From: Anisakis pegreffii
Taxonomy: Eukaryota; Nematoda; Chromadorea; Rhabditida; Anisakidae
Direction of reading: 5' to 3'
NCBI GenBank assembly: GCA_035041965.1
Contig: JAPYMA010002120.1
Coordinates: 33,478 to 97,477 of the forward strand
DNA: 64,000 nucleotides
In this document: piece by piece, positions 28,542 through 39,515 of the stretch
Numbering within the stretch: position 1 is the stretch's first letter
How the letters are laid out: the number at the start of each line of letters is the position of its first letter
Translations under genes and position numbers: made by a program
Notes under the pieces: generated by a model
Databases searched by the model: none
Told to the model about the DNA's origin: nothing
Seen by the model: only the letters and a program-made list of their open reading frames with translations

Positions 28542-29594
28542 GAAAGCTCCCAATGAATATGCGAAACACACTATTTAGACGGGCAGGGCAGCTGTTTAGA
28601 GCTTTACCAATCGAGAGAACGCGACGTTGCTGCGTTTAACTTGATCTTTAGTCTTGATTTCATGTGGCGATATTTTCATTTCAGTGTTCGCAAACGTACC
28701 GTCATTTACACTTCACATTTGCTATGGATTAATATTGTGCCTGATTGTTCGATAGGTAATGATAAAGTGATAAAAACCCGATAAAATTCACTCTTTTAAA
28801 CTTTTGTTTAGTTATCTTATCAGTTTTATACTGTTTATTGGCAATTGCCATATGGTCATATGATCATCTCACGTTTAAGTGAGCATTGCATTTGAATGGG
28901 TGTAGTGTTTTCAGTCATTTCCTGTATATTTTATGCCGAATTCTATATCGAATTGAGCCATTGCCGAAAAATTTACGAATCTATATTATAGCGCTGAGAT
29001 ACGCATTTTCAAGCAATCAGAATAGGAATAATGACAATAATAATGATAAAAGTAATAGTAATAATGATACCTTGATGACCAAATAATGCGTAAGATGGTG
29101 AATTTTGTGATTACTTTTATTGAAATTATTATTGTCATTATTCCTATTCGTACGAATTTGATTTCTCATCGTCTTCACAACGAAAGAAATTTCGCGAAAT
29201 TATTCGCACTCGCAAACTTTTGCTGTGTACACTTATCTCTTCTAAACGGATTCAGCTGAATGCTTTCAAATGGCAAGCTCAAATGCTCATCATCAATAAG
29301 TATTTCTTTTATCTTTTTTCCTTCATTTGACCTTCTAACGGCTAATCCACTGCCTTAGGGCCTTCCCATTCCGCATATTATTCTCCTAGAATCTCATCGC
29401 AATTACCTTATTGCAATTGCCTATATATTCATTTGCTTCGACTTTGTCAGTCGTTAAGATCTCTCAGCGCATCGTCTCTAAAAATGATCAATGTAATCCT
29501 TTCTATAATATCCATACGAATGATCATACGATGTGATCAAGTAAATCACTCGTTTAGGAAGGAGAATCGAAAATTTTAATTTGAGGCTTGCACA

Positions 29595-32500
29595 ATGTTC
29601 GCTGTCAACGAGCCGTCTCGAGCGTACAGCATTGAGGTGACGCTTGGAGAGAGGATCTACAATCCCGGTGATTTGATTCAAGGCCGTATTCATCTGAGCC
29701 TAAATCGGAAGCTTTTCTGCGACACTATTCTCGTACAACTCTATGGCGCCGTGAAAGTGTTTTGGACTGCAACAACTCAGGTTGTTTGGTGAATTTGAGA
29801 TAGAATTTTCAGCGCTATTTGCGGAATTTTCGCTGAATCTCACTGTAACCAAGTCGAATATCATTCTCAAAACATAAAATATAAATCCAAAGATATAACC
29901 CAAACAGAACGCTTAATATCAAATGATTGAGACCTGAAACGATCCAAACACTCGATGCCAGCTAGTCGTGACTGCTATCCAGAGATTTCACCAGACCTTG
30001 CCAGTTAACTGCTTCAAATCTTCAGCAGACCGGATCGATTCAGTTGATTTTGGCTAGATTTTGTCGGATGCATGAACAAGATCTTATGTTCTCCGATCTT
30101 ATTCTCAACGTTGATAAATTCTCTCTCAAAAAAAAACGACGAAAATTCAGCGAAGTTTCAATGTAACAATTTGAGTCTATTTTCAGGACGACCAGGGTAC
30201 TTTTCAACGTATACCATACGCGCAAAAAGAGGTTCTCGTCAACGAGAAGAGTGTCGTTTGGAGTGCCGAAAACAAGCCGAAAACATTGCCGAAGACACTG
30301 TCGGTGAGTGCTTTTGAAATCTCATTTCTCTGCAATCCAGATATCAGATATTCCTCCAGATATTCGTTCAATTCAGCTTATTTTAACCCATTAAAAACCC
30401 GAACTGGATTGTCGAATGTTAACTTCACAACACTCCAAAAATTCTGTTACTTCTGACAATGAGTAAACTATAAGATGCATTCAACCTAGACGTCGTACTT
30501 GACCAGCAGCACCTCAAGTAGGTGAATGCAAGAATTCGGTTAGCTTGCTGATCGCACATATACATTTTGATCTAGCTAACTTACTACAAATTAACGATAG
30601 GCCTTATTATCGAAGGGGCAATGGCGGCTTGCCTGACCACTGGAAAAGATAATGACGGTCGTTTGACAATCAAGGGGGTAACGACCATTAGCCTTGTCTG
30701 ACCATTGAATTCACGATCATACGAAATTCAAAGTTATAATCAATTGGTGACAGCTTAAAATTATGATTAATCATGTAAATTGGCCAATGATTTGTCATAT
30801 TAGATCGTTTTAGTGTCATCTGCTAATATTTATGACGGCCTGCCAGGCCATCGGAAGGTATAGTGACGGCTTGCCTGGCCAACGGGTGGGTAATGACGGC
30901 AATGTGATATTGCTAACAATGATAATAGAGGACAGCCGTTGCCTTTGATTCTTCAGACTGTGCAAAATGATCACTAGCTGGTTGATTTTGATTGAGATTT
31001 CAGTTGGACGATATCGTCAGATATTCCTCATCAACCGCCATCCGTCTCAAGAAGTTGGAGCGAGGCGCCGAAGACTGTGGTCTTGATCCGGGCGTACACG
31101 ATTTCCACTTCACCATGCAGCTTCCCAAACGGGGATTGTATACATCGTTCGAGCAACTCGACTGTTGCGCTTGTGTGAGATATTTTATTATGGTGAGCGA
31201 TTTTCTCAAAGTTTCAGTCATTTGATCTTTTCAGTCAATCTTACCACTATTATTACGGATTAGATAGAATAATTGACGGATTTACCTTGATATGGATATA
31301 TCTATCAATATCAAGGTCATAATCTCGTCGACATTCTCACTGTTTTGTTGATCCTGTCTTCAGCAGTCAGCTTCAAAACTTCATTGGTTTGTTATTGCCG
31401 TCATTTGCAAACTGTCCTCCATTATTATAGTTACCAATATCACATTGGTCTTTAAAATCAAGATCAGTTTTCTGAAAAGCATCCTTTCTATGCTATGGTT
31501 GTATTAATATCATCGTGCTCCGGGCCTTCTGGAACTCTCCAGTGAATCCATACTTCTTGATATAACTTTTATCAGAACATCCCTCTGTTCAGGTACAATG
31601 TCTCAGCAATGAGCAATTGATCGCTAAACGAAAACTGCTCTTCCCAGTCGTATCGCCAGTTGATCTCATCGAATATCCGATTGCTTCAGACGCTGAAAAT
31701 ATCCACCGACGAGTTGAATTCGGGAGGTTAGCATGCTGGTTCTACTCATGTTCTTACCACCACTTACAGTGCTCACACCAGTGGTTTCCGTAGCCAAGCT
31801 GTTTCATTGCATGGCTAAGTTTCCAATGAATTTCACCTGATTGAATCGTTCTGACCTAAAGATGTCAATATTCGACTCAAACTGTCATCTGCGAGTTAGG
31901 CTCAAGATCCTGATGATCTGATGATCAAGTAATTTTGATTTTGGTGCATAATCATTTTCAGAGGTAATCACTTGAATGCCGAGTTGCATCTGTCGAAAAA
32001 AGGTTTCATTCCAGGTGAACGTATTCCAGTGGGAATCCTTATCGAGAACCAGTGAGTTTGTTTTTGTATCACTATCGCTGTTATTCGTCGTTTACAATCG
32101 GAAATCACCCCCCTCCGGAATCACGCGAAGTGAATTTCTGCCCAATGACAGAATTTTCAGGTCTGGTAAATCGGTGAAGCATGCTCACTTGTCCATTGTG
32201 CAGTTGGCCTCATGCTTCGCCACATATCCAAGTCCAGCCACCAGAGATTGTGCCTTCGAAACGTCAGGTTACCGATTTACTTCGGTTACTCTCGGTTTTC
32301 TTATGCTGATTTTCCCAAGCTTCCACTTTGAAAATGCGCATCGAACAAACCACGCACGAGATGGAGCCGAAAAAATTAATGAAGTTTGAAGATAATAAAG
32401 GAGAATGCTCGAAATTTTAATGGTAGCGTTGCATTAGCCAAGTATTATCGCTATCTCATCTGCACGGCAACCAAACACTCTTCTTGATCAGTTGAGAGCA

Positions 32501-33604
32501 AGAAATTTTACTTGTACCCACTCTAGCCTAATTTAGGTTGTTCTGTGGTATGTTTTTAAATTTCTAGTGATTTCTTTAGGTGTTGGTCTGCCGATTCCGA
32601 AAATTCCCACTGGTAACACCTACAAATATGCGCCTGAATTCTATGTTCCTGCCCTAGTGCCAGATTTTGAGATATTGGGTCGGCTGAAAGTGGATCATTT
32701 TCTTAAGTTGGAAATTGGTTTCAATCGCCACCAGAAGAGCAAACACGCCATTTGTCTGATAAAGGTAAGACAAAAAACTGGAAAGTTTATTTTTTGATGA
32801 AATTTTCCGAACAGCTTCATTTTATGAGCAGATGAAGACGGTGAAATATCAGATTTCTCTTGTCCAGTTTATCCATTGCATTGTTTCAAAAATTCTGGCC
32901 ATTTGATTGCTGTTTTCCTTGCAGATTCCAATTCTGATAGGTACATCGACCGCGCCAGAACGCCCTCCTCCACCATCAGACAACGATGCCTGGTGGACAA
33001 AAGTCGCTTCAGATTCTGCAGCAGGAAAATCCACCGAAGGTGGTGAGATATGCTGCTGTTTCATCTTACAGTTCGCTTCGAGCAAATGAATCCCGCAGAT
33101 TTGTGATGTAGTTTAGACTCAGTTCAAAATCTCTCAGGTGAAGAGCTCAATCGCTTATCGGGGCGATTATCGCTGGTTAAACCGCGGCTTGTTTCTCAAC
33201 TTGATCAACTTTGACCTGATCAATTTTCAGAAGCAAGCACTGATTTCCAAATATTCTAACAGGAAATTTAGGATTTCAAAGCATCGAATTTTAAAATCTC
33301 GTTTACTGAATCCAAATTCACCATTGCAGATTGTCTTGAGCCGCGATTTTGAAACTATTTTCAATGAAACCGGGCTGAAAACTCGCGAATTTCAGGTGAA
33401 TCGTTGGAGTCAGGCTATATGCCCAACGCTTTCTCCAGGTTACCGCCACCTCCGACCTACTTGGAAAGTATCACCGGACGATCCAACGTTCAGGACGAGG
33501 ACGATGCGGAATGTCCTGCATATACGCCGCTCTACTATGGCCACAATCCGGCCTTCACTAATGGAATAGAGGTTCCATCATATGATGACAAGAAGGAGAA
33601 CTAA
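29595..33604 (+). CDS. Arrestin-domain protein with PPxY tail
   Basis: Nine exons: 29595-29780, 30187-30303, 31004-31192, 31593-31726, 31962-32051, 32161-32267, 32580-32764, 32925-33039 and 33396-33604; 1332 bases, 443 residues, all in phase. The N-terminal arrestin domain shows the typical opening (YSIEVTLGERIYNPGDLIQG), the GVHDFHFTMQLPKRGLYTSF signature and a following VRYFIM strand. The C-terminal domain has LHLSKKGFIPGERIPVGILI and GVGLPIPKIPTGN, EFYVPALVPDFE. The tail contains PPPPTY, a PPxY motif that recruits WW-domain HECT ubiquitin ligases, so this is best read as an alpha-arrestin (ARRD) adaptor for sorting membrane cargo. Exon 8 can also read through to a stop near 33089. A weak SL-type acceptor (TTTGAG) sits 9 bases before the ATG. 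An AATAAA lies at 34040. Confidence 0.88.
30590..30920 (+). repeat. Short degenerate repeats in arrestin intron
   Basis: Intron 2 of the first arrestin gene repeats TGACGGC(T/C)TGCCTGGCCA-like words, for example near 30620, 30832, 30862 and 30890, with irregular spacing. The words are more GC-rich than the intron around them. Confidence 0.5.
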
Positions 33605-36600
33605 GTGAGGAGGCCAAATTTGAACAATGGTCATCAGATCAGACCTCTCTACAAACCGGTGCTTTTGCTATGTCCATAGTTAGAGCTTAAGATTGCAATC
33701 GGCAAATTTGGATGGAATTTATGAGATGATCAGAAGATTATCGCTGTTGACCTGTTTCATTCCGACGAGGCATAAACCAGGTATAAAGCCGAAGTCTTTT
33801 GCAAAGGCGACGGACGGGACTAGCATAAACCATTCGAAGGATCTAAGAAGGATTCTGAGGCTAAAACAGCTGACTCCGAGCCAGCCTGTCCAAAATACCA
33901 AAATACAATTCAAGTGATCTATTAGAGAGCAATGTCCCATCATTATCATTCCTGTACAATATTTCTCAAATGATGTATTCAATTCATTCGTGACCAAAAA
34001 CCCTATGATAAATTGTTTCTAATTAATGATAAAGAATTGAATAAATAACGTAGAATATCAGGCCAACGAGTCTCATAGTCTGGCACCTCAATCACAATCA
34101 CCACTTTGATCTGAAACCTCTGCTCTCCTTTATAGCTCAGCGACATGACACTATCATGACACTATCACGACATTTAACTAACAGTGAAAAAACACGCTGA
34201 TAAGAACTCCAATGACGTAAAACGAATGAATTTCTTGTTTTTACGGTGAAAAAAAAGCATTTTGAAAACATTATTGGACAATATGGCCAGATCATGAAAG
34301 CCAATACCTATTTGCCATTACCTCGAATTGCCTTTGCCTGCTCCTTTTCACGACCTATCCAGGGAACTCGTTAAGTTGTGAGAGGCATCGTTTCATGAGG
34401 CAGCGGTGACTCAAGCAGTATTATTTGTTTTCATTTTGCCGTTTGCTTTTACTCGGCAAATTATGATAGAATCTATTAGCTTCATCGTTCAACTATAAAA
34501 CATAACACTTAAACACATTTTCATACTATTATCATTTTATTATTTTGATTACTGCCATGAAAGGATCACTCCATATCATTTCACAAACACAAAATCATAA
34601 CATCCTATTAGTCTTATCAGTTAAGCGTTAACTTGACTAATATTTATCAATACTTCACAGTTACGAGGCATGATTTGCAATGACTGTCAGTCACTTCGAA
34701 GTCGATAGTGACGTTGAAATCAGATTAATTCTCATCTGATTATGTATGATTAATTTCCAAATGTTCACTAGCAAATTTTCTTCTCATCGTAATCCTCTAC
34801 TTCCTAAGACGCTCGCTCTCTCTTTATGGATTATGGATTACTAAAAAATTTTTTGATCCATCTCTCAAAACATTGCAATTTTCATTATATAATGCCTGCA
34901 CAAATTTTGGATGGGAATAGCCATGGACGCCCTTCACTTCAAATTTTAGAGAGACCTGGAATCCAGCAGAGAAACCCGCAATCTGCTATAAATTCTCCAA
35001 AATATTCCACGCCATTTTCAATGCTTATAGCGAGAGTCTTACGACGCAACTATTACTGTTATTATTATTACTATCTGCATTACGATTTTCATTACTTTCC
35101 AAAGTACTTTTTTAGTCTTTTTGAATGCCAAACAATTAATTGACAACTTAAATTGCTTCTCCAAAAGGTTCTAAAAGGTTCTACTCGTTGATCGATATAA
35201 TGATTGAATGTTCTATGTTGGTGAGCAAAAAAACTGGATTTGATTTGTGCTGCCCGTAACCAGATTTCAAAACTCGAAATTTTGGGGCATAACAACTGCT
35301 ATTGATTTTTCGAGCTGAGTTTCGACGACGACCAGTTCCATACGTTCATAATTTACTTTGCAATTCAATTACACTTATCGTTAGCGTTTTGAAGTAACTT
35401 TTTAAAGTTTTAAAGTAAGTGAAAAGAAGTTGCTTCGGCAGAACATTTTGTTTGCACAATGTTTGTCCTCCTCATCTTCCACCTTAAAATTTTCGGCGTT
35501 TACTGGACTGACTGGTTTTGCTCTAGCGATAATAGATTTTAATGTTAGTGCGTTTAAAGAGCTATACAAATTTTGAAAAAAAATCGTCAATAATCCAAAC
35601 GGCATCTTCTGCAATAATTAAACTCCTTTGCACTGGCGGCAGAAAAGACTTATTATGATGACTGAATTCAGATAATAAATCTATATGGTGTTCCGTCGAA
35701 ATGTCTCACTATCAGTTATAATCTTAAAAATTATAGTTAAGTTCATTTCAAAGCTGAATGGTTGCGTAAACTTTTTGACAATTTTCGATATCATATCGTT
35801 TGAGTGAATCAGTTTCGAGTGAATGTGTAATTTGACGTTGGTTTTGACTTGATATTGCTCTAATGATACAATATTATCGTGTTGTTGTTGATATTATTAT
35901 ATTTCTTTCCAATCGTAGCGGTAACGACTGATAAGAAAAAAGTGTCACTTTTGCACAGCTCATAACATGCGTTGCCTTGCAACTTTTCGGTGTTTCATCG
36001 AGGAAGCTTAGAGGAGACGAAGCAAAACCTTTGATTATGTAGTTGTGGGATTGAAATCTCTTTGAGCAATATGCTGCTGGATCTTTGAGCTCAGATAACA
36101 AATTTGCCACTTGGACGAGAAAGATTTAGGTGATGATGCTAGTGATGTTTTGATATTTCTCTGTTGTTGTCCTAGAAAGGTCATTCGATCATCAAATTGA
36201 AACAAGTGAATGAAAACATTAAGCTGGATGCAATGAAATGATCAATGAAAGCTGTTGATCAACACATTCATCTGCGCTTTTCAGTGGCAGTCACTTGAGC
36301 TCAGTTCGCGATCTTGAAACGTTTGAAGTGTTCGCAGTGCTAACAAAATTGATGACGACAGAAAGCAATGATTAGCCAGAAACCAATAATTTTTGTTTAC
36401 ATCCTTCGTTCTTAGGGCGTCGACGTATAATCTTCTTAAATCACTCAACCACTCGAAGCTCCACCGTCATTTGTGATCTCTTCTTAATCGTGATCGATTG
36501 AAGTTTCATTTTTGATTTATTTAAGTGACGTTTGAGGTGGGCGCATTTCGTGTTCGCTTCATTATAGCCACTGAAACTCTAGATTCTTATCTGTCTGTTC

Positions 36601-36951
36601 TCGTTGATCTCTTCTTTAGAGCACCAAAAATGAGGCTGAAAAATAGATCCAGAAGCTCTCAAAACTCCCTATAAAGTAGTGTGTTCCTACTTGAAGCCTT
36701 GTCTAAATTCCCAAATTTCCAAATATCTTATTAATAGACATTTTCCGCCAAATGAACTGCAGACAACATGTTTTCCGGCTACAAATCTCATTTTCATGCG
36801 ACACGATAGCTCCACCAAGTATTGTACATGCAAGAAAACGTTTGTGCATTTGCTACTTCCATTTCTTATTTACCTTCAATTTTCAAACCCTCGAAAATTT
36901 TTCGCTCGTGAATAGCATGTATCGCGGAAAAATTGCCGGCATGGGAAAAAT

Positions 36952-37266
36952 AGATTCAGAAGATTTGTTTTCGAGTGGTTGTTTCGTCAATGGCAGTGAG
37001 CGATCGGCGGAATATTTATTTTATTAGAGTAATGATTACTTATTGGATTGATATTTGGCTGACGTTTAATTATGCAAAGTATTCACGGCAACTAATTAAT
37101 TACTCGGTTGTGTTCGGTTGGCCTGCTCGCCAGCTAGCCAGCGGGGTTTAGGCGTAAATTGAGGCTAAAACAATGCGTCGCACGGAAACATTGCGAGCAT
37201 TGTGGCCAGCAACGTTACAAACGTTTGATAGCCTAAAGCTGCTTGCCAATGCAGGTAATCCAGGTA
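36952..37266 (+). mobile_element. SINE-like element, copy 2
   Basis: It matches the 12.9-13.2 kb copy from 36973 on and ends in the same CCAGGTAATCCAGGTA tail. It is flanked by an exact 11-bp direct repeat, ATGGGAAAAAT, at 36941-36951 and 37267-37277. The flanking repeats differ between the copies, so they are target-site duplications rather than part of the element. Confidence 0.65.
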
Positions 37267-38320
37267 ATGGGAAAAATTCACTAACAGTAAAAGTGGAACT
37301 TGTTTCGAAGCGGAATGACTGAAGACTTTCCTCGTGGAACGCATTCGGTCAGTTTTTCGTTCGCAGAACAAAACCAGTGCGCACTTCAATTTACTGCACA
37401 AAATTATGATCGATAAAAAGTGATCACAACTCTTCAATTCTTCAACGATCACGTTAGCAGTTCTCTTCAAGTACGTCCCAAAAGTTTACTTAAACTTTTG
37501 AGGTAGTTGAAGAGAACGACTGAATTGATTCTTTTCCTTCTTTCCTTATTGTTAGTATTATATTGGTTTGGTTCTAACTGAATCAATAATATTTATAAAT
37601 AATTGTTCGCCTATAGTTAAAATTTGACTTAAAACGATGAAATTAAGAAATATATGAGACAATTTTAAGTAAGGACATCCTAAATCTCCTGGTGTAGATT
37701 AATACGAAGTATAGGTTAATCTTACGGCACTCAATCACTATCAGTTCTATTTCTGTTCCATATTTGGTGAGTGGTTCTGTTCCGATTCGTTTCGCTTTTT
37801 GGACTATTCGTACCGATCTGATAGAATAGAGCAATTCTTCCTAGAGGACATCACTGATTAGTACTCGATACCCAATCTCGATACCCTATTCATAATCATA
37901 TACTAATGGCTATGCAATGGCATCAACTCTGGGCGCCCGTGCCTCGAGGCGTTAGAATTTGCAAAATCCGAACGTCTCGGGTTCAGTTTGTGAACTCAAT
38001 TCAGTCACCCTTTCATATTCCTTCTTGAGATTCGTCTCCTTTTCTTAAATTTTTTTCAATTATCGAACATTGAATCGTTCTACATCGTCAAAAATTTTCC
38101 AATGTTTGTTTGCTTCGATTCACTGCTCGTGTCAACACAAACAATCTATTTGCATCATTATTATTTTATGAACTCAACTCAATCTTATGCAGGAGAAGAA
38201 GGCAAAAAAAGCTCAAAGTGCACACTCAAGGACATCGAATCGTCATTGTTGCCCTTATTAAGACTCTTGTTTGAGACTGTTGAATGAATCTGCTCAATGC
38301 AAAAATCCTTACAAATCCTT

Positions 38321-38353
38321 ATAAATGAAATATCTCCTAGATATTTCATTTAT
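38321..38353. repeat. Perfect 15-bp hairpin
   Basis: Arms ATAAATGAAATATCT (38321-38335) and its exact complement (38339-38353) are separated by three bases. It lies in AT-rich intergenic DNA with no T-run to suggest a terminator. Confidence 0.8.
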
Positions 38354-38773
38354 CAACAGCGGCAGTGCACTTAACTTCTGCACTTATCGTTAATATCTGT
38401 TGTCAGTGTTATTTCCGCTGAAAACTTTTAATTCTTTCAAGTCAGTTATTACTTTTTTAAAAAAAATGTCAATTTGGTTCCATCAACCATTGTGTGCAGT
38501 GACTTCAATGAATAATGGAATGCTCCAGATGACATTGAAAATTAGATTGGATATTAATTTCATAGCAATTTTACACGAACACTTTCTTTACGTTGGCATT
38601 TTTATCGTCTTTATAAATTTTTCTCCTTATTCAACAATAATCTTCACAATTCCACACCTCAACATCTTAGACCATTGCTCAGTCTTTACTGCTGTAGATA
38701 TATTTATTTTTATTTTTATTTAATCAGCAAATCAAACTCATTACGAGTCAATGCCTCTCTGTTATTACCAATA

Positions 38774-38836
38774 AGATTATAGTATAATAATATATCTACT
38801 TTATTATCTTGTAGATATATTATTATATTATAATCT
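38774..38836. repeat. AT-rich inverted repeat, 26-bp arms
   Basis: Arms 38774-38799 and 38811-38836 pair with one mismatch around an 11-base spacer. The sequence is almost wholly A and T and could form a cruciform. Confidence 0.8.
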
Positions 38837-38868
38837 CACTGCCATTCTATGATAATATATTTAAATTG

Positions 38869-38999
38869 GATAATAGATACAAGCCGGATCATAGCCTGGC
38901 TGAGGCTCACAACATTAATGCTATTGGTACACCACTCGGTTTCAAGCAAAACTTTCCTCCGCGAACGGGAAAGTTTTGCTTGAAACCGAGTGGTGTACC
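38869..38999. mobile_element. 131-bp insertion with 36-bp perfect hairpin
   Basis: The 15-bp direct repeat AATATATTTAAATTG occurs at 38854-38868 and 39000-39014, exactly bracketing 131 bp. The right part of this segment is a perfect inverted repeat with 36-bp arms (38922-38957 and 38968-39003, running slightly into the right direct repeat) and a 10-base loop. The insert is more GC-rich than its surroundings. It may be a snap-back retroposed RNA, a small foldback element, or an assembly artefact. Confidence 0.6.
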
Positions 39000-39369
39000 A
39001 ATATATTTAAATTGTTATTCTCGTCTGCCTGTTTTAAAATCTTCTCTTCGTCCCCAGCAGTAGTTGAGGTAGTATATTCGCCAGATAGTATTAGATTGTA
39101 TTATACTACATTATACATATTGACATGCGAATAAAAATTATTAAATATTATTAGATTGCTCTTCATTGTTTGCGGTACCCTCCTTGTGCTGCACACAATC
39201 GTTCCTGTAACCGATAGATTTATAGATATCATTATCCGATATCATATCATGAAGCTGCAAAATATTAGTTTGTTAGGGTCGTTCCAGGCAAAAATCAACG
39301 CTAACGTTCTCCTGGAACGTACAAATTGCGCAGATGCAACAGAATTATTCCGTTGTTGATAAAAGATTA

Positions 39370-39451
39370 CGCAGCGAGCAGGATTCGAACCTACGCGGGC
39401 AGAGCCCATTTGATTTCGAGTCAAACTCCTTAACCACTCGGACATCGCTGC
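39370..39451 (-). tRNA. tRNA-Ser(CGA)
   Basis: The minus strand folds as a class II tRNA. The acceptor stem is GCAGCGA/TCGCTGC with discriminator G. The D-arm contains CCGAGTGGTTAAGG. The anticodon loop CTCGAAA gives anticodon CGA between TTTGA/TCAAA stem halves. A long variable arm and the T-arm GGTTCGAATCC follow. It reads UCG codons. Length is 82 bases without an intron. It sits 64 bases upstream of the second arrestin gene's start on the opposite strand. Confidence 0.95.
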
Positions 39452-39515
39452 CACAGTACCGCTATCTATCACTCACAATCAGTGCTTTTAGGGTGTCATC
39501 TAACAGCGCAACAAT

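Larger units (their letters stand above)
24093..29594. other. Gene-poor intergenic region
   Basis: About 5.5 kb with no supportable gene. It includes a satellite array (27.38-28.09 kb), a CTG/GCT triplet run near 28516-28541, and TAA-rich degenerate tracts near 28270-28345 and 29030-29070. Open frames at 26028-26264 and 27002-27217 lack coding-like features. Confidence 0.5.
33605..39369. other. Intergenic between the two arrestin genes
   Basis: About 5.8 kb. The first arrestin gene's polyadenylation signal lies at 34040. The region holds the second SINE-like copy (36.95-37.27 kb) and three hairpins between 38.3 and 39.0 kb. Open frames in it (for example 33693-33917, 36679-36915, 37165-37470) show no coding signature; the last overlaps the SINE-like copy. 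Confidence 0.5.

Noticed and set aside
37920..38000. tRNA-like sequence with CGGGTTCAGTTTG
   Set aside because: The B-box match is poor and no cloverleaf stems form.
39242..39472. 76-codon minus-strand frame with SEWLRSLTRNQMGSARVGSNP
   Set aside because: It is a translation of the tRNA-Ser gene and its flanks, a well-known false positive.
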